Made by a program: the position numbers and the translations under genes. The notes beneath the pieces were generated by a model that was given only the letters and a program-made list of their open reading frames with translations, did not search any database and was not told where the DNA came from. Below, piece after piece: positions 1 through 8,295 of a stretch of 21,751 bases of DNA. Location of the stretch: NCBI GenBank assembly GCA_017601265.1, contig JAFNJA010000016.1:1-21751 (forward strand). The letters run 5' to 3'. The number at the start of each line of letters is the position of its first letter. Positions within the stretch are counted from its first letter, which is position 1. The stretch is from Candidatus Brockarchaeota archaeon. GTDB taxonomy: Archaea > Thermoproteota > EX4484-205 > DTQO01.

Positions 1-52
1 CCTTCGTTGGCCGCGAACCGGGAGATCCAGGCTCGGCGTCGGCGTTCCTTTT

Positions 53-562
53 TTAAGCTTGCGGGAGGTATACCAACGCGACGACGACGCTTCCGTGCTT
101 GCCCTTCGTGACTTCCATGTTCTCTTCGACCGTGGTGAAGCTCCTGAGCTCTAGCTTCCTCATTCTCGCCATCTCTTGGAGCTTCAGGCACAGCTCCTTC
201 CTCGTGGCTTCCTTGTCTTTGTAGCCGTGCGCCTCGGCAACCAAGCCGTACCTCACTCCGGCGCCTTCGCCCCAGCCCCACCCGATTCCGGCGCCTATTG
301 TTTCGCCTGATTCGCCATCCATCCTCGCCATCACGCAGAATGTTATCGTGCCCGGCGGTATCTCTATTGGATCGATTTGTTCGGCTCCTGCTGGCAAGAT
401 AGAAGAAACGGTAACGATGTTACATTGCGCTATTCCCGCTGCGGCAAGGGCCGCGTCGAACGCGTTGAGGGCTGACGTTGAGCTTACCGCTCTGCCGCTC
501 GTGACGAAAAACTTCGTGGGTAGAAAAAGGCTCTTCTTTATGATCTGAACCTGAGAGCCCAT
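53..562 (-). CDS. pdaD: Pyruvoyl-dependent arginine decarboxylase
   Basis: This 169-aa protein converts arginine to agmatine, the first step of archaeal polyamine synthesis. The self-cleavage site is visible: TVSSILP at residues 51-57 matches the family motif (I/V)SS(I/L/M)xP, where the chain is cut between Ser53 and Ser54 and Ser54 becomes the pyruvoyl cofactor. The conserved LNAFDAAL stretch (32-39) and the active-site glutamate in GLVAEAHG (Glu110) are also present. The length is normal for the family (about 160 aa). The ATG start is followed by a normal N-terminus; an AT-rich TATA-like stretch lies about 45-50 nt upstream. No polyamine-synthesis partner is adjacent. The family assignment is secure; the agmatine role is known from characterised homologues. 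Confidence 0.95.
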   Translation of the reverse strand: MGSQVQIIKKSLFLPTKFFVTSGRAVSSTSALNAFDAALAAAGIAQCNIVTVSSILPAGAEQIDPIEIPPGTITFCVMARMDGESGETIGAGIGWGWGEGAGVRYGLVAEAHGYKDKEATRKELCLKLQEMARMRKLELRSFTTVEENMEVTKGKHGSVVVALVYLPQA

Positions 563-946
563 CTTATTCCTTTAATGCCTCCGATTTACAGAGAACGTAG
601 AAGGAGTATATCAATTTTACCCTTCGAGGTTCATCGAGTAGGTTTTCAACCCCAGAAAAAAGTTTTGACGGCGTTTGCCCACATTTGAAGCTATTTCTCG
701 GATATAGCCGTTCAGGACCGCCTTCAGCCAAGACTCTAGTCGTAGAAACATTCGAAAAGGCCCAATGTTAAGGGGAATCGCTAATGGCCGGCAAAGTCAA
801 GACCGAAAGCCAAACCGGAGGCGTGGCGGGGCCCTTCCGTTCCCGTTCCTTAGGACGGCTCGTAATAATGCCCCCATCGATATTTTTAAACCGCAATTGG
901 AAACGAGCCAAAAAAGGGTCATACCTTGGAAAACGCGGGTATTGGC
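563..946. other. 384-nt gap with no convincing gene
   Basis: This gap lies between pdaD and the next minus-strand gene. A plus-strand frame at 784-966 could encode a 60-residue basic peptide, but it matches no small ribosomal or zinc protein I know. The clearest signal is a strong minus-strand TATA-like element, TTTAAAAATA at 881-890, which would start a minus-strand transcript near 860. No tRNA fold, SRP RNA or RNase P RNA motif could be found. It may hold a small RNA or a degenerate gene. Confidence 0.4.
881..890 (-). promoter_or_regulatory. Orphan TATA-like box
   Basis: TTTAAAAATA on the minus strand matches the archaeal TATA consensus well. It lies about 320 nt upstream of the pdaD start, too far for a normal leader, so it may serve an unannotated RNA in the gap. 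The assignment rests on sequence match alone. Confidence 0.35.
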
Positions 947-1699
947 CTAAGGCAAGTAACTTTTAGTCAATTCCAGGATTTCAATCGAGCTGAGCTTTAG
1001 GATGCCAAAAATACCCCTGTTGAGGCTTTTGGTGCTTGGGCCTCTAGGTATCATCCTCGTCAACGACAGCAACCAGGTCATCCTCGTCGGCTTTTTGTAA
1101 AACTCTGCCATTACTTTCGTGATTCCTTCCGGGCTTCCGGCGGCAGCGGCACCCTCGGGAGTAAAAGATTGCAGCATTATGACGAAGTCGTCGGGCCGAA
1201 CCGACGAGAGGAGCCTCATCAGCGTTTCGTTCGCGCTCAACCTCCTCATCAGCGTGTCGTCGCTGGCCAACTCAGGTATCTCCTTGCGCAACCTGTCGAG
1301 GAGGCGCATCGGTTTGAAAGCAGGTTTCTTCACCAAACTGCCCGTATACGTGAGTTCGCACTCCATCCCCTTCAGCCGTCTGTAAGCCTCGGCGGAGGAC
1401 TCGGTCATCTGATCCTCGGCCAGGACGTCCAGTTGGCAAGAAAACTCGGTCTTCTGCTCAAAGCCGATGAATATGGGGATGTTCCGCACGTTAAGTTCCT
1501 TGAATGGGACGTCCTTTGTCTTGATCTGGATGAACCCACCCGCTTTCGTCCAATCCACGATGTATTCGGGTATGCACCTCACTATCTCCGGCGTGTCGAG
1601 CAACCCCTTGCCGCTGGACAAGCGTACCGCCTGCTCTATGCGAGCGGCGCCCGGTTTTAATGCGTAGCGGTCCGGAATGACGGAGCCGAACGCTTCCAA
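947..1699 (-). CDS. Uncharacterised protein, 250 aa
   Basis: I do not recognise this protein. It is soluble: no signal peptide or membrane segment is visible. The first half (about residues 40-130) alternates short hydrophobic strands and charged turns, including YIVDWTKAGGFIQIKTKDV and IPIFIGFEQKTEFSCQLDV, which suggests a mixed alpha/beta or beta-rich domain. The second half is rich in Leu/Arg helices and contains a near-repeat, DDTLMRRLSA / NETLMRLLSS (about residues 147-166). The only available start near the N-terminus is TTG at 1697-1699, without a clear ribosome-binding site, so the start is uncertain. The long unbroken frame and codon use like its neighbours support a real gene. No function is proposed. 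Confidence 0.6.
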   Translation of the reverse strand: MEAFGSVIPDRYALKPGAARIEQAVRLSSGKGLLDTPEIVRCIPEYIVDWTKAGGFIQIKTKDVPFKELNVRNIPIFIGFEQKTEFSCQLDVLAEDQMTESSAEAYRRLKGMECELTYTGSLVKKPAFKPMRLLDRLRKEIPELASDDTLMRRLSANETLMRLLSSVRPDDFVIMLQSFTPEGAAAAGSPEGITKVMAEFYKKPTRMTWLLSLTRMIPRGPSTKSLNRGIFGILKLSSIEILELTKSYLP

Positions 1700-1921
1700 T
1701 CCACGGCATGCCCTAGGCGTTCCAGCGTGCCCTTCCCCCGCGCAGGTTAGCTCTCGATGGCAGGCTTGGCTTGGTGGCTTAGCCGGGAGGGCGGCCTTTC
1801 ATGGATCTTAAGGGAACCGCTCCAACGGGGTGGAAGGAAGCCCCGTAAATCGCGGGAAAGGCGCTATGCTGCCCCAAAGGTACTTTAAGCGAAAACGCCG
1901 ACCTTTGCACGGAGATCGGAG

Positions 1922-2931
1922 ATGGCCCCCCTTAAGGTTGGATTCATCGGTTGCGGGGCGCACTCGACCGCGAGCCTCTACCCCTGTTTCAGAGGCATAC
2001 CCGAGATGCGGCTCGTCGCCACCTGCGACATCGTCTAGGAAAAGGCGAGGAGGAACGCCCACGAATTCGGCGCCAAGAAATGGTACACTAACTACGCGGA
2101 GATGATCGAGGAAGAGGAACTGGACGCGGCCTTCGTTATAGGGCGCCCGCGGATGCGCGCCGAACTGGGCGTCGGTTGCCTCGAGAAAGGCCTCCACGTT
2201 TTCGTCGAGAAACCGCCCTCGATAAGCTCGGCAGAGGCCATAAGTTCCATGAAGCCAGCAAGAAGTTTGGGCGCCGCGTATACGTTGCCTTCATGAAGAG
2301 GCGCGCCCCCGGTTACGCGCTCGCCAAGGGGTTCGCGGAAGAGCCTGGATTCGGCAAAATAATCGAACACGAGGCCAAGTTCAGCAACTGGCCCTACTCC
2401 CGGCTGTGGGGGCTCGGCTCCGCTCCCCTCAGTTTCTTGATAGGGCAAGTAATTTACCACTTCGACTTGATGAGGCACCTCGTCGTAGACGTGGCCGAGG
2501 CCCAAGCCAAGCTCTCGCATGTTGACGAAACGAGGTTCGCATTTTCCGTCATCCTAGGCTTCGAAGGCGGAGCGACGGCGGTCATGAACGCCAACTCGCG
2601 CGAAAGGTGGGGGACGGAGATCTAAGGCGGAGGGACGATACCGGAAAGGGTCCAAGTGACCGGGGAAGGTTCGTACGTTATCGTCGACAACGTCAACAGG
2701 GCATTCAACTGCCCGCGGAACGAGCTAGAGCCCAGCATGAAACTAACGCGCGCGTTCACGTGAGCCTCGAACCTGTCGCTATACGGATACTACTACGAGA
2801 TGAAGCACTTCGCCGAATCCCTGTTGAAAGGAGCTGCTCCCAAGGCCGACATAGGGGATGGCGCCAAGGCGCTCGAGATCGCCGAAGCCGTGTGGAGAAG
2901 CGCGAAAGAGGGCAGGACCGTCGAAATCTAG
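1922..2931 (+). pseudogene. Decayed Gfo/Idh/MocA-family oxidoreductase
   Basis: The reading starts at ATG 1922 after GGAG, with an NAD-binding N-terminus (KVGFIGCGAHS), followed by residues typical of the family: KWYTNYAEM, an EKP motif (VFVEKPPS) and, in the second frame, KKFGRRVYVAFMKR and WGLGSAPLSFLIGQVIYHFDLMRHL. It ends at a TAG (2929-2931) after AEAVWRSAKEGRTVEI, a normal family C-terminus. It is broken by TAG at 2036-2038, a one-base frame change near 2239, TAA at 2623-2625 and TGA at 2761-2763. The family usually has about 330-380 residues, and the whole span would encode about 336. All three stop types occur, so recoding by pyrrolysine or selenocysteine is not the explanation. An intact relative lies at 20026-21060, but the two are clearly diverged. 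Confidence 0.88.
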
Positions 2932-2965
2932 AGCTAGCGGATTCCCTGCTCGAAAAGATGGTTAA

Positions 2966-2972
2966 CTTTAAA
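2966..2972 (+). promoter_or_regulatory. TATA box of the HDAC-family gene
   Basis: CTTTAAA is centred 29 nt upstream of ATG 2998. That spacing places the transcription start at or next to the start codon, so the mRNA is probably leaderless. This also favours ATG 2998 over the TTG two codons upstream. Confidence 0.6.
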
Positions 2973-2997
2973 CGCTCCTTGCCTTGACGATTTGCCG

Positions 2998-4077
2998 ATG
3001 ACAGGAATTACGGCATTCGTCTTTTCAGACGAATACATGAAGTACCAATTCGGTCCCACGCACCCTATGCAGCCGATCAGGCTAAAGCTGACCTTCGACT
3101 TGCTGAAAAGGATCGGCGCGTTTGGGGAAAAAGCGAGGCACTACGTGCCGGCGCCGGCGCGAGAAGAGGAAATACGCCTGGTCCACTCGAAGGATTACGT
3201 CGATTTCGTCAAGAGGGCGAGCTCCGTGGGGGGCGTGATGCTCGACAGGGGAGACACCCCGGCCGTCAAGGGGATATACGAGGGAGCGAGCTCCGTCGTG
3301 GGAGGTTCGATATGTTGCGCCAAGCTACTGGCGGAAAAAGAGGTTGCGCACGCCTTTAACCCGGGAGGCGGCCTTCACCACGCCAAGGAAGGCTCCGCAT
3401 CCGGATTCTGCGTCTTCAACGACGTAGCGATCGCCACGAGGGTGCTCCAAAAGAAAGGCTTCGAGAGGATCGTCATTCTCGACGTGGACGGCCACCACGG
3501 CGACGGCACGCAGGAGATATTTTACTCGGAACCGATATTGAAGATCTCGATGCACAGGTCTGGCGTCTTTTTCTTCCCGGGGTCGGGATTCGTAGACGAA
3601 ATCGGGAAGGGCGAAGGCGAAGGATATTCGGTCAACATACCTCTCCCGCCCGGGACGGACGACGATTCGTACCTTTACGCGTTCGAGCAAGTGGCCGTCC
3701 CCCTGATAAGGGCCTACCGCCCGCAGATAATCCTGAACCAGTTCGGCGTCGACGGGCATTACGAGGATCCGTTAGTTGGCTTGTCGTTGACGACGAGAAC
3801 GTTCGGAAGCGTGGCGTCCGCGGTTCACGACCTTGCCCACGAATTTTGCGAAGGCAAATACTTGCTGTTCGGGGGAGGTGGCTACGATCCGGAAAACACG
3901 GCAAGGTGCTGGGCTTTGGTGTTCCTGACCGTTTCTGAAGCCGCCTCCCGGGAGGAGATATCCAGGCTTTCTGACACTTATCGCCCGCCGAAGAGCGATG
4001 AAGTAGCCGAGACCGTGCAAAGAACGATTGCCGAGGTCAAGAAGGTCGTGTTTCCTTACCACGGCATACCCCCGTGA
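2998..4077 (+). CDS. Histone deacetylase-family (AcuC/acetylpolyamine) amidohydrolase
   Basis: This 359-aa protein has the arginase/deacetylase fold and should be a zinc-dependent hydrolase that removes acetyl groups from lysine side chains or small amines. Counting from ATG 2998, the active-site His pair is in GGGLHHA (His127-His128), the zinc ligands are in LDVDGHHGDGT (Asp164, His166) and GVDGHYEDPL (Asp252), and the transition-state Tyr is in GGGGYDPENTARCW (Tyr296). FNDVAIA and the C-terminal region are also typical. The full length matches bacterial AcuC (about 370-390 aa). The substrate cannot be read from sequence: acetyl-lysine proteins, acetyl-CoA synthetase or acetylated polyamines are all possible. 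It stands alone on plus, with a minus-strand PfkB gene converging on it from 4084. Confidence 0.93.
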   Translation: MTGITAFVFSDEYMKYQFGPTHPMQPIRLKLTFDLLKRIGAFGEKARHYVPAPAREEEIRLVHSKDYVDFVKRASSVGGVMLDRGDTPAVKGIYEGASSVVGGSICCAKLLAEKEVAHAFNPGGGLHHAKEGSASGFCVFNDVAIATRVLQKKGFERIVILDVDGHHGDGTQEIFYSEPILKISMHRSGVFFFPGSGFVDEIGKGEGEGYSVNIPLPPGTDDDSYLYAFEQVAVPLIRAYRPQIILNQFGVDGHYEDPLVGLSLTTRTFGSVASAVHDLAHEFCEGKYLLFGGGGYDPENTARCWALVFLTVSEAASREEISRLSDTYRPPKSDEVAETVQRTIAEVKKVVFPYHGIPP

Positions 4078-4083
4078 CGTTCT

Positions 4084-4983
4084 TCACTCTATCGTCACCG
4101 GGTGGGGGAGGTGGAAATGCCCCTTGACGCGCACGCCTTTTTGGAGAAGTTCCTTCCTTTCCTCTACCTCTACCCTGGTTCCCAATCGTCTAGGTCCCCA
4201 GTCTTCGACGACAAAACTCGCCGCGGCAGAAGCGAAGTAACCTGATTCTACCGGATCTTTCGTCTCGAAATACCTGATGGCCAACGCCGACGTGTAAACG
4301 TCGCCGGCTCCCGTTGGATCCACCGTCTTTGACGGGAATGCCGGAACGTATTCCGACGAGCCCTCGAACAGAAGGTACGACCCCCTCACGGAATCCGTCA
4401 CCGCGACGATCTCTGGACCCATATCCAGCAGCTCCCTGCAGCACCTCCTAACCGAATAAGGCGCCTCGTCGGCGCCTATGTGGACTATCTTCGCGTGCCT
4501 TAGGAACTTTTCCCGGCTGGACCAAAACTTGTACAAAACCTTGCTGTCCTTCTTCTTCCTTATGAATCCTTGGACGTCCAGCGAAACTGTCTTTTTCCGG
4601 ACTCTCCTCAACACATTTATCGGGATTTCCGAGAAAACGGCGCCGATGTGCACCACGTCGCACCCCAGTACCTCCTTGGGCACGTCCTTGATCGCGCCCG
4701 CGTTTCCTCTTATCAGCTGGGTTCTGCGCCCCCGAGAGTACGAATTTTCGAAGACGGTGCTGCTTCTCGAGTAAACTACCTTAAGATTCACGCCAGCCAG
4801 CCTCAGTTGGCGGAGCCATTCCTCGTTGTAGTTTTTTCCAACCCTCGTGAGCACGTAAGTTTCGCAACCAAGCTTGCTTGCGGCCAAGCCGCAATAGCAA
4901 GCGCTCCCGCCCATCGTCCTTGTTGTTCCGCCTTTGGTTCTGATTACGTCCGAAGTCAGGTTTCCAAGGACGGCGTACTTCAT
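4084..4983 (-). CDS. PfkB-family sugar/nucleoside kinase
   Basis: This ribokinase-like ATP-dependent kinase of about 299 aa begins MKYAVLGNLTSDVI. The N-terminal glycine motif is reduced to GGSACY (25-30), and the signature DPTGAGDVY is at 222-230 with catalytic base Asp228, followed by ATP-site helices. The frame extends upstream to an ATG at 5022, but that codon overlaps a TATA-like CTTAAATG, so the ATG at 4983 is preferred. The substrate is unclear: the short length and compact lid fit archaeal inositol/nucleoside/sugar kinases better than phosphofructokinase. It lies 108 nt downstream of the ribophorin-like gene on the same strand and could be co-transcribed, or use its own promoter at about 5020-5029. 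Confidence 0.88.
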   Translation of the reverse strand: MKYAVLGNLTSDVIRTKGGTTRTMGGSACYCGLAASKLGCETYVLTRVGKNYNEEWLRQLRLAGVNLKVVYSRSSTVFENSYSRGRRTQLIRGNAGAIKDVPKEVLGCDVVHIGAVFSEIPINVLRRVRKKTVSLDVQGFIRKKKDSKVLYKFWSSREKFLRHAKIVHIGADEAPYSVRRCCRELLDMGPEIVAVTDSVRGSYLLFEGSSEYVPAFPSKTVDPTGAGDVYTSALAIRYFETKDPVESGYFASAAASFVVEDWGPRRLGTRVEVEERKELLQKGVRVKGHFHLPHPVTIE

Positions 4984-5091
4984 GTCGTCCTGAGCGCCAC
5001 CCAAGCAATGTGCGCGCCGCATTTAAGCATGGATCCTTTTCGCCGCCTTGGCCTAGAGCGCGGCCCTACAGGAGTTTGATTCGGGTACAAG

Positions 5092-6831
5092 CTAAGCGCT
5101 TGATAAGCGGTCGAGCTCGTTCAAAGCCGCGCCGATCTTCGTCTTTTCCGCCCTGATCCTTTTGGCGTAATTGTCGATGAGCTTCTCGTGTGCCGCCCTG
5201 GATATTTTCCTCTGCGACAGCTGCAAGTCCAAGTCGCGGATGGCGGATCCCATGGACGCCATCTCGGCCTCCGAAACCTCTATTCCTTCGATGAGCTTGG
5301 CCGCGTTCCTGCTGAGCTTGGAGGCTTGCGACCTGAGTTGGGGCAGGGTCCTGTTTATCTCTTCGAGCCTTGCCGCATACTGCCTGCTCCTCGCCTTGTA
5401 CTCCTGCCTCGTAATCCTGTTGTTCCTTAGGTCCTCCTTGCACCTTTCCAAGATTTCTTCGATCCTCAACTTTTCCCTGTATCTTTCAACGAACCTGCGG
5501 ACGGATTCCAACTCCGCCGGGGCGGCCACCTCCCCAACGACCTCCTCTTTCTTGGTCAACACGTAAGCCAAGCCAGCAATGAAAGCTAATCCAATGAAAA
5601 CGGAAGGGCTGTAACCTGCCCAGAACGTGTCGTAGCTGTAAGCGACCGTGATGGTCGAGTCGAACATTTCCTCGGTAGCTCCTGAGATCACCGTTTTGTA
5701 AGAGTTCAAAGAGTTGAGGCCGTTCGGCAAGCTAAGACCGCCGATTTTAACGCCCTCAAGCTTCGCCCCAATTGGAAACGCGACCTCGATTACGTATTCG
5801 TTGGCGAAAGACGTGAAGTTCGTGGTTTTGGGCAAGCTAAACAGGGCCGTTTTTCCAAATGCGGATAGGCCGGTGACGTTCTCGACCAGGATCTTGTACG
5901 ATACGCGTATGGAAAAGTTCTGGTTGGGGTATACGGGATACCTAGGGAAGACGTCCACCAACGTTATCGATCCGTTGGCATGCTTGGAAACCTTGAACGT
6001 CGACCTATCGACCCTGCTAGCGGATTCTGGCAGGAACTCCCCGACGTCGTCCCTGACGGAAATGTCGGACACGTTCCCAAACAAGAAGACCGGCACCGAA
6101 TCGGAGTAACTTTCAACCATGAATTTGAACCACTCCGTAACCGTCACGCCGGAAAAAGGATCCACGTCGATGATTTTTGAGGCCCTGGCCACAGAGTACC
6201 GTTCCTCTCCCAAAGGCACGATGACGAACGTCGCGGTTTCATTCGACTCCGCCGGTTGCCTTCCGTAGTTGTTCGAGTATACGACGGAGTTCCCCGCAGT
6301 CCTTTCCGCGTAGTTTTCGGGGCTCGAGACGACGCTCCACCGCTTGTCGAACCACACCTCCGTGTAGCAGGATTCCATGCCGGTTTTTAGAAGCGGAACC
6401 GCTGGGAAGGAGAAGACCAGCGCCCCATACGGCGAGACGGACACCGGATCGGAGAAAGCTTGGACAACGCTCAACGAGATTTTGCCAACAACGTCAGGAA
6501 GCTTGACGGAGATCCAAAGTTCCTCGCCGGCGCCGGACCACTCGACCGCCAATTTTTCGCCCGTGTCCAAGACGGCGTACGGGTAGGCTGGCGATCTGAT
6601 GGCGTTTCGGGATAACGATTTTGGGACTCCTACCATGAACTCCTTTGGAAGCCTGCCGGGAGACGATAGAACGAAGGTGTCGTTTACAACAACGTAACCT
6701 TCGTGCAGGACCACGACCCTTGTCGCCGAGACGGCGTAGTTTTCCGCTTGGCCCAAGCCGGAAAGGCAAGAGGATGAAGCTAAAACAAGCCAGGCTAGAA
6801 GGAAAGCGGCAAGCGCCGTTCTTTTACCCAA
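5092..6831 (-). CDS. Membrane-anchored ribophorin I-like protein
   Basis: This 579-aa protein has four parts. A signal peptide occupies residues 1-28 (hydrophobic ALAAFLLAWLVLASSSCLSG). A beta-rich extracellular region covers about 30-400 and holds seven N-x-S/T sequons (Asn50, 197, 253, 286, 305, 318, 338). One membrane helix follows at 408-426, and a cytosolic coiled-coil tail of about 150 residues at 437-579. This order matches eukaryotic ribophorin I/OST1, a subunit of oligosaccharyltransferase. The tail segment KISRAAHEKLIDNYAKRI also resembles the end of vertebrate ribophorin I, and the 579-aa length is close to it (about 600). The start is TTG at 6829-6831, with GGAG nine bases upstream and no better in-frame start. 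The architecture is seen directly; homology to ribophorin I is inference. Confidence 0.65.
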   Translation of the reverse strand: MGKRTALAAFLLAWLVLASSSCLSGLGQAENYAVSATRVVVLHEGYVVVNDTFVLSSPGRLPKEFMVGVPKSLSRNAIRSPAYPYAVLDTGEKLAVEWSGAGEELWISVKLPDVVGKISLSVVQAFSDPVSVSPYGALVFSFPAVPLLKTGMESCYTEVWFDKRWSVVSSPENYAERTAGNSVVYSNNYGRQPAESNETATFVIVPLGEERYSVARASKIIDVDPFSGVTVTEWFKFMVESYSDSVPVFLFGNVSDISVRDDVGEFLPESASRVDRSTFKVSKHANGSITLVDVFPRYPVYPNQNFSIRVSYKILVENVTGLSAFGKTALFSLPKTTNFTSFANEYVIEVAFPIGAKLEGVKIGGLSLPNGLNSLNSYKTVISGATEEMFDSTITVAYSYDTFWAGYSPSVFIGLAFIAGLAYVLTKKEEVVGEVAAPAELESVRRFVERYREKLRIEEILERCKEDLRNNRITRQEYKARSRQYAARLEEINRTLPQLRSQASKLSRNAAKLIEGIEVSEAEMASMGSAIRDLDLQLSQRKISRAAHEKLIDNYAKRIRAEKTKIGAALNELDRLSSA

Positions 6832-6910
6832 ATCGATCAGCTCCGCGCAACGCGACCTTAAGGCGGCTACTTCAACCGTCCAAGTGTTGGGTTAAGCCTT
6901 TCCCACGCGG

Positions 6911-6924
6911 TAATAAAGTTTTTA
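6911..6924 (+). promoter_or_regulatory. TATA-like tract of a possible RNA gene
   Basis: TAATAAAGTTTTTA would place a plus-strand transcription start near 6945. No annotated gene follows directly, but a hairpin plus T-run lies about 230 nt downstream, as expected for a short transcript. Confidence 0.35.
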
Positions 6925-7153
6925 TGGTCGAGGCGCGGCGCTCTGCGGCCGGAAACGCGGCACTCGAGCGCGAAAACTCCTCGCAACTTATTCTTAACGG
7001 GATCCGCGTGAAACAACCGGACTACTGCGCCATCGCCCCGGCTTGTAACTACGCGGTCGTTCGCCCGGCCTCCGGCGAATGGCGTTGCGAATTGCTTTGC
7101 AGGTGGCGCATTCGAATCCAAAAACCGGATCGGGACCCAGCAGCCTCCGCGGA

Positions 7154-7178
7154 CTAGGCCCCGCCTAGCGCTTTTTTT
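7154..7178 (+). terminator. Hairpin plus T-run
   Basis: CTAGGC (7154-7159) and GCCTAG (7163-7168) form a perfect 6-bp stem with a CCC loop, followed after three bases by seven T residues. T-runs terminate archaeal RNA polymerase, and the hairpin may help. The orientation is plus, yet no annotated plus-strand gene lies upstream, which hints at an unannotated transcript. Confidence 0.5.
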
Positions 7179-7304
7179 GAGGTTTGGCGGGCCAAGTAGC
7201 CCCATCGAATCCACGATTTACCCAATTCGTACCGGTCTGTCAGAGGCTGATTCGCGAGGCAAGCTTTATCCCCTCTCCCGCCCTCTTGATGCTGAGAAAC
7301 GCCC

Positions 7305-8021
7305 TTGCGCTACGTGTCGCCGAAGTGCTCCCTGAGGGAAGAAAGCTGCTTTTTCGAAGGCGATTTTCTCGTTCTGGGCCCTTCCAGAATCGGGGAGGGT
7401 TCCAGAATCGGGCTGAATTCGATCGTTGGTTATCCCAGGAGATCGAAGTTCCGGGGGCTAGAGCCCGCCCCAACGGAAAGATACGTGGAGCTGTTGGACG
7501 GTTTGTCCGGAGGATCGATGATCGGCAAAGAGTGCACTCTCAGGTCCGGAACAACCGTTTACGAAGGCGCCGTTCTGGGCGACCGGGTCGCGACCGGCCA
7601 CAATGCCCTGATAAGGGAAGACAGTTCGATAGGCCAAGGCTCGCTGATCGGTTCAGGGACCCAACTCGATGGAAAAGTATCCGTAGGCGAAATGTGCAGC
7701 ATTCAATCACTTGTATACCTGCCCGGCATGACAAAAGTAGGTTCGAACGTCTTCATCGGCCCCGGCGTCGTCGTTACCAACGACAGGTATCCGCCATCCA
7801 GAAAGTTAGCAGGCGTGACAATAGGGGACGGTTGCATAATAGGGGCCAACTCCACCATCATCGCGCCCCTCGTGATAAGCGAAGGCGCCGTCGTTGCCGC
7901 AGGTTCGGTCGTTACCAAGGACGTGCCCAGGGGGCACGTTGTAAAAGGCGTGCCGGCGGCCTTCCACTGCAAGAGGGAACAATACGACGAGAAAAAGAGG
8001 GCGTACGAAATGCTGCCTTGA
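7305..8021 (+). CDS. Hexapeptide-repeat (left-handed beta-helix) acyltransferase
   Basis: This 238-aa protein should transfer an acetyl or acyl group from CoA or carrier protein to a sugar or amino acid. It has two runs of the hexapeptide repeat (I/V/L)Gxxxx, about residues 22-45 and 72-205. The run contains ATGHNALIRE, whose His99 sits where the catalytic His of the WlbB/UDP-sugar N-acyltransferase group lies. GPGVVVTNDRYPP (152-164) matches the loop of that group, and GAVVAAGSVVTKDVPRGHVVKGVPA (194-218) is the usual C-terminal coil. The only usable start is TTG at 7305. An ATG at 7288 is out of frame. The acceptor is unknown, and there are no sugar-nucleotide genes nearby. The fold is certain, the substrate is not. 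Confidence 0.88.
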   Translation: MRYVSPKCSLREESCFFEGDFLVLGPSRIGEGSRIGLNSIVGYPRRSKFRGLEPAPTERYVELLDGLSGGSMIGKECTLRSGTTVYEGAVLGDRVATGHNALIREDSSIGQGSLIGSGTQLDGKVSVGEMCSIQSLVYLPGMTKVGSNVFIGPGVVVTNDRYPPSRKLAGVTIGDGCIIGANSTIIAPLVISEGAVVAAGSVVTKDVPRGHVVKGVPAAFHCKREQYDEKKRAYEMLP

Positions 8022-8295
8022 AAAAAGCGCTTTGCCTACTTGATGCCTGCGACAGCAGCCGATGGGCGAGCGGATCCGCAAAGCAGAATTGGTGCATCGG
8101 CATCCGCGCGCGATAGCGCGACCCCCGAAAGGCACCAGCTCCGTATGCTGTGCCTGCCTCTTTCAATCTCCCGAAAGGAGCCACTGAATCCGACGCGCCA
8201 TGCGTTCCAAAATTGTCGGAAAAGGCCACCGTAAACTCGAGCGATGGTAAAATCTTTTGGTAGCCCGGGAGAGATTCGAACTCTCGTCGCGGGGT

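Larger units (their letters stand above)
6832..7304. other. 473-nt divergent gap, possible unannotated RNA
   Basis: This gap lies between two divergent genes. On plus it contains an AT-rich TATA-like tract at 6911-6924 (TAATAAAGTTTTTA) and, about 240 nt later, a perfect 6-bp hairpin (7154-7168) followed by seven T residues (7172-7178). No convincing protein is encoded between them, although a 77-codon frame exists from about 6924. I could not fold the interval as tRNA, SRP RNA or RNase P RNA. A separate TATA-like AAGCTTTATCC at 7261-7271 probably serves the acyltransferase gene. Confidence 0.4.

Noticed and set aside
784..966. A 60-codon plus-strand frame with a basic product
   Set aside because: No family resemblance and no ribosome-binding site; it overlaps the tail of the minus-strand gene.
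2036..2038. In-frame TAG as a pyrrolysine or readthrough codon
   Set aside because: The same gene also has TAA, TGA and a frame change, which fits decay rather than recoding.
7060..7130. tRNA-Thr-like loop CTTGTAA (7051-7057) with the T-loop-like TTCGAAT (7111-7117)
   Set aside because: No anticodon stem, T-stem or acceptor pairing could be found, even allowing introns.
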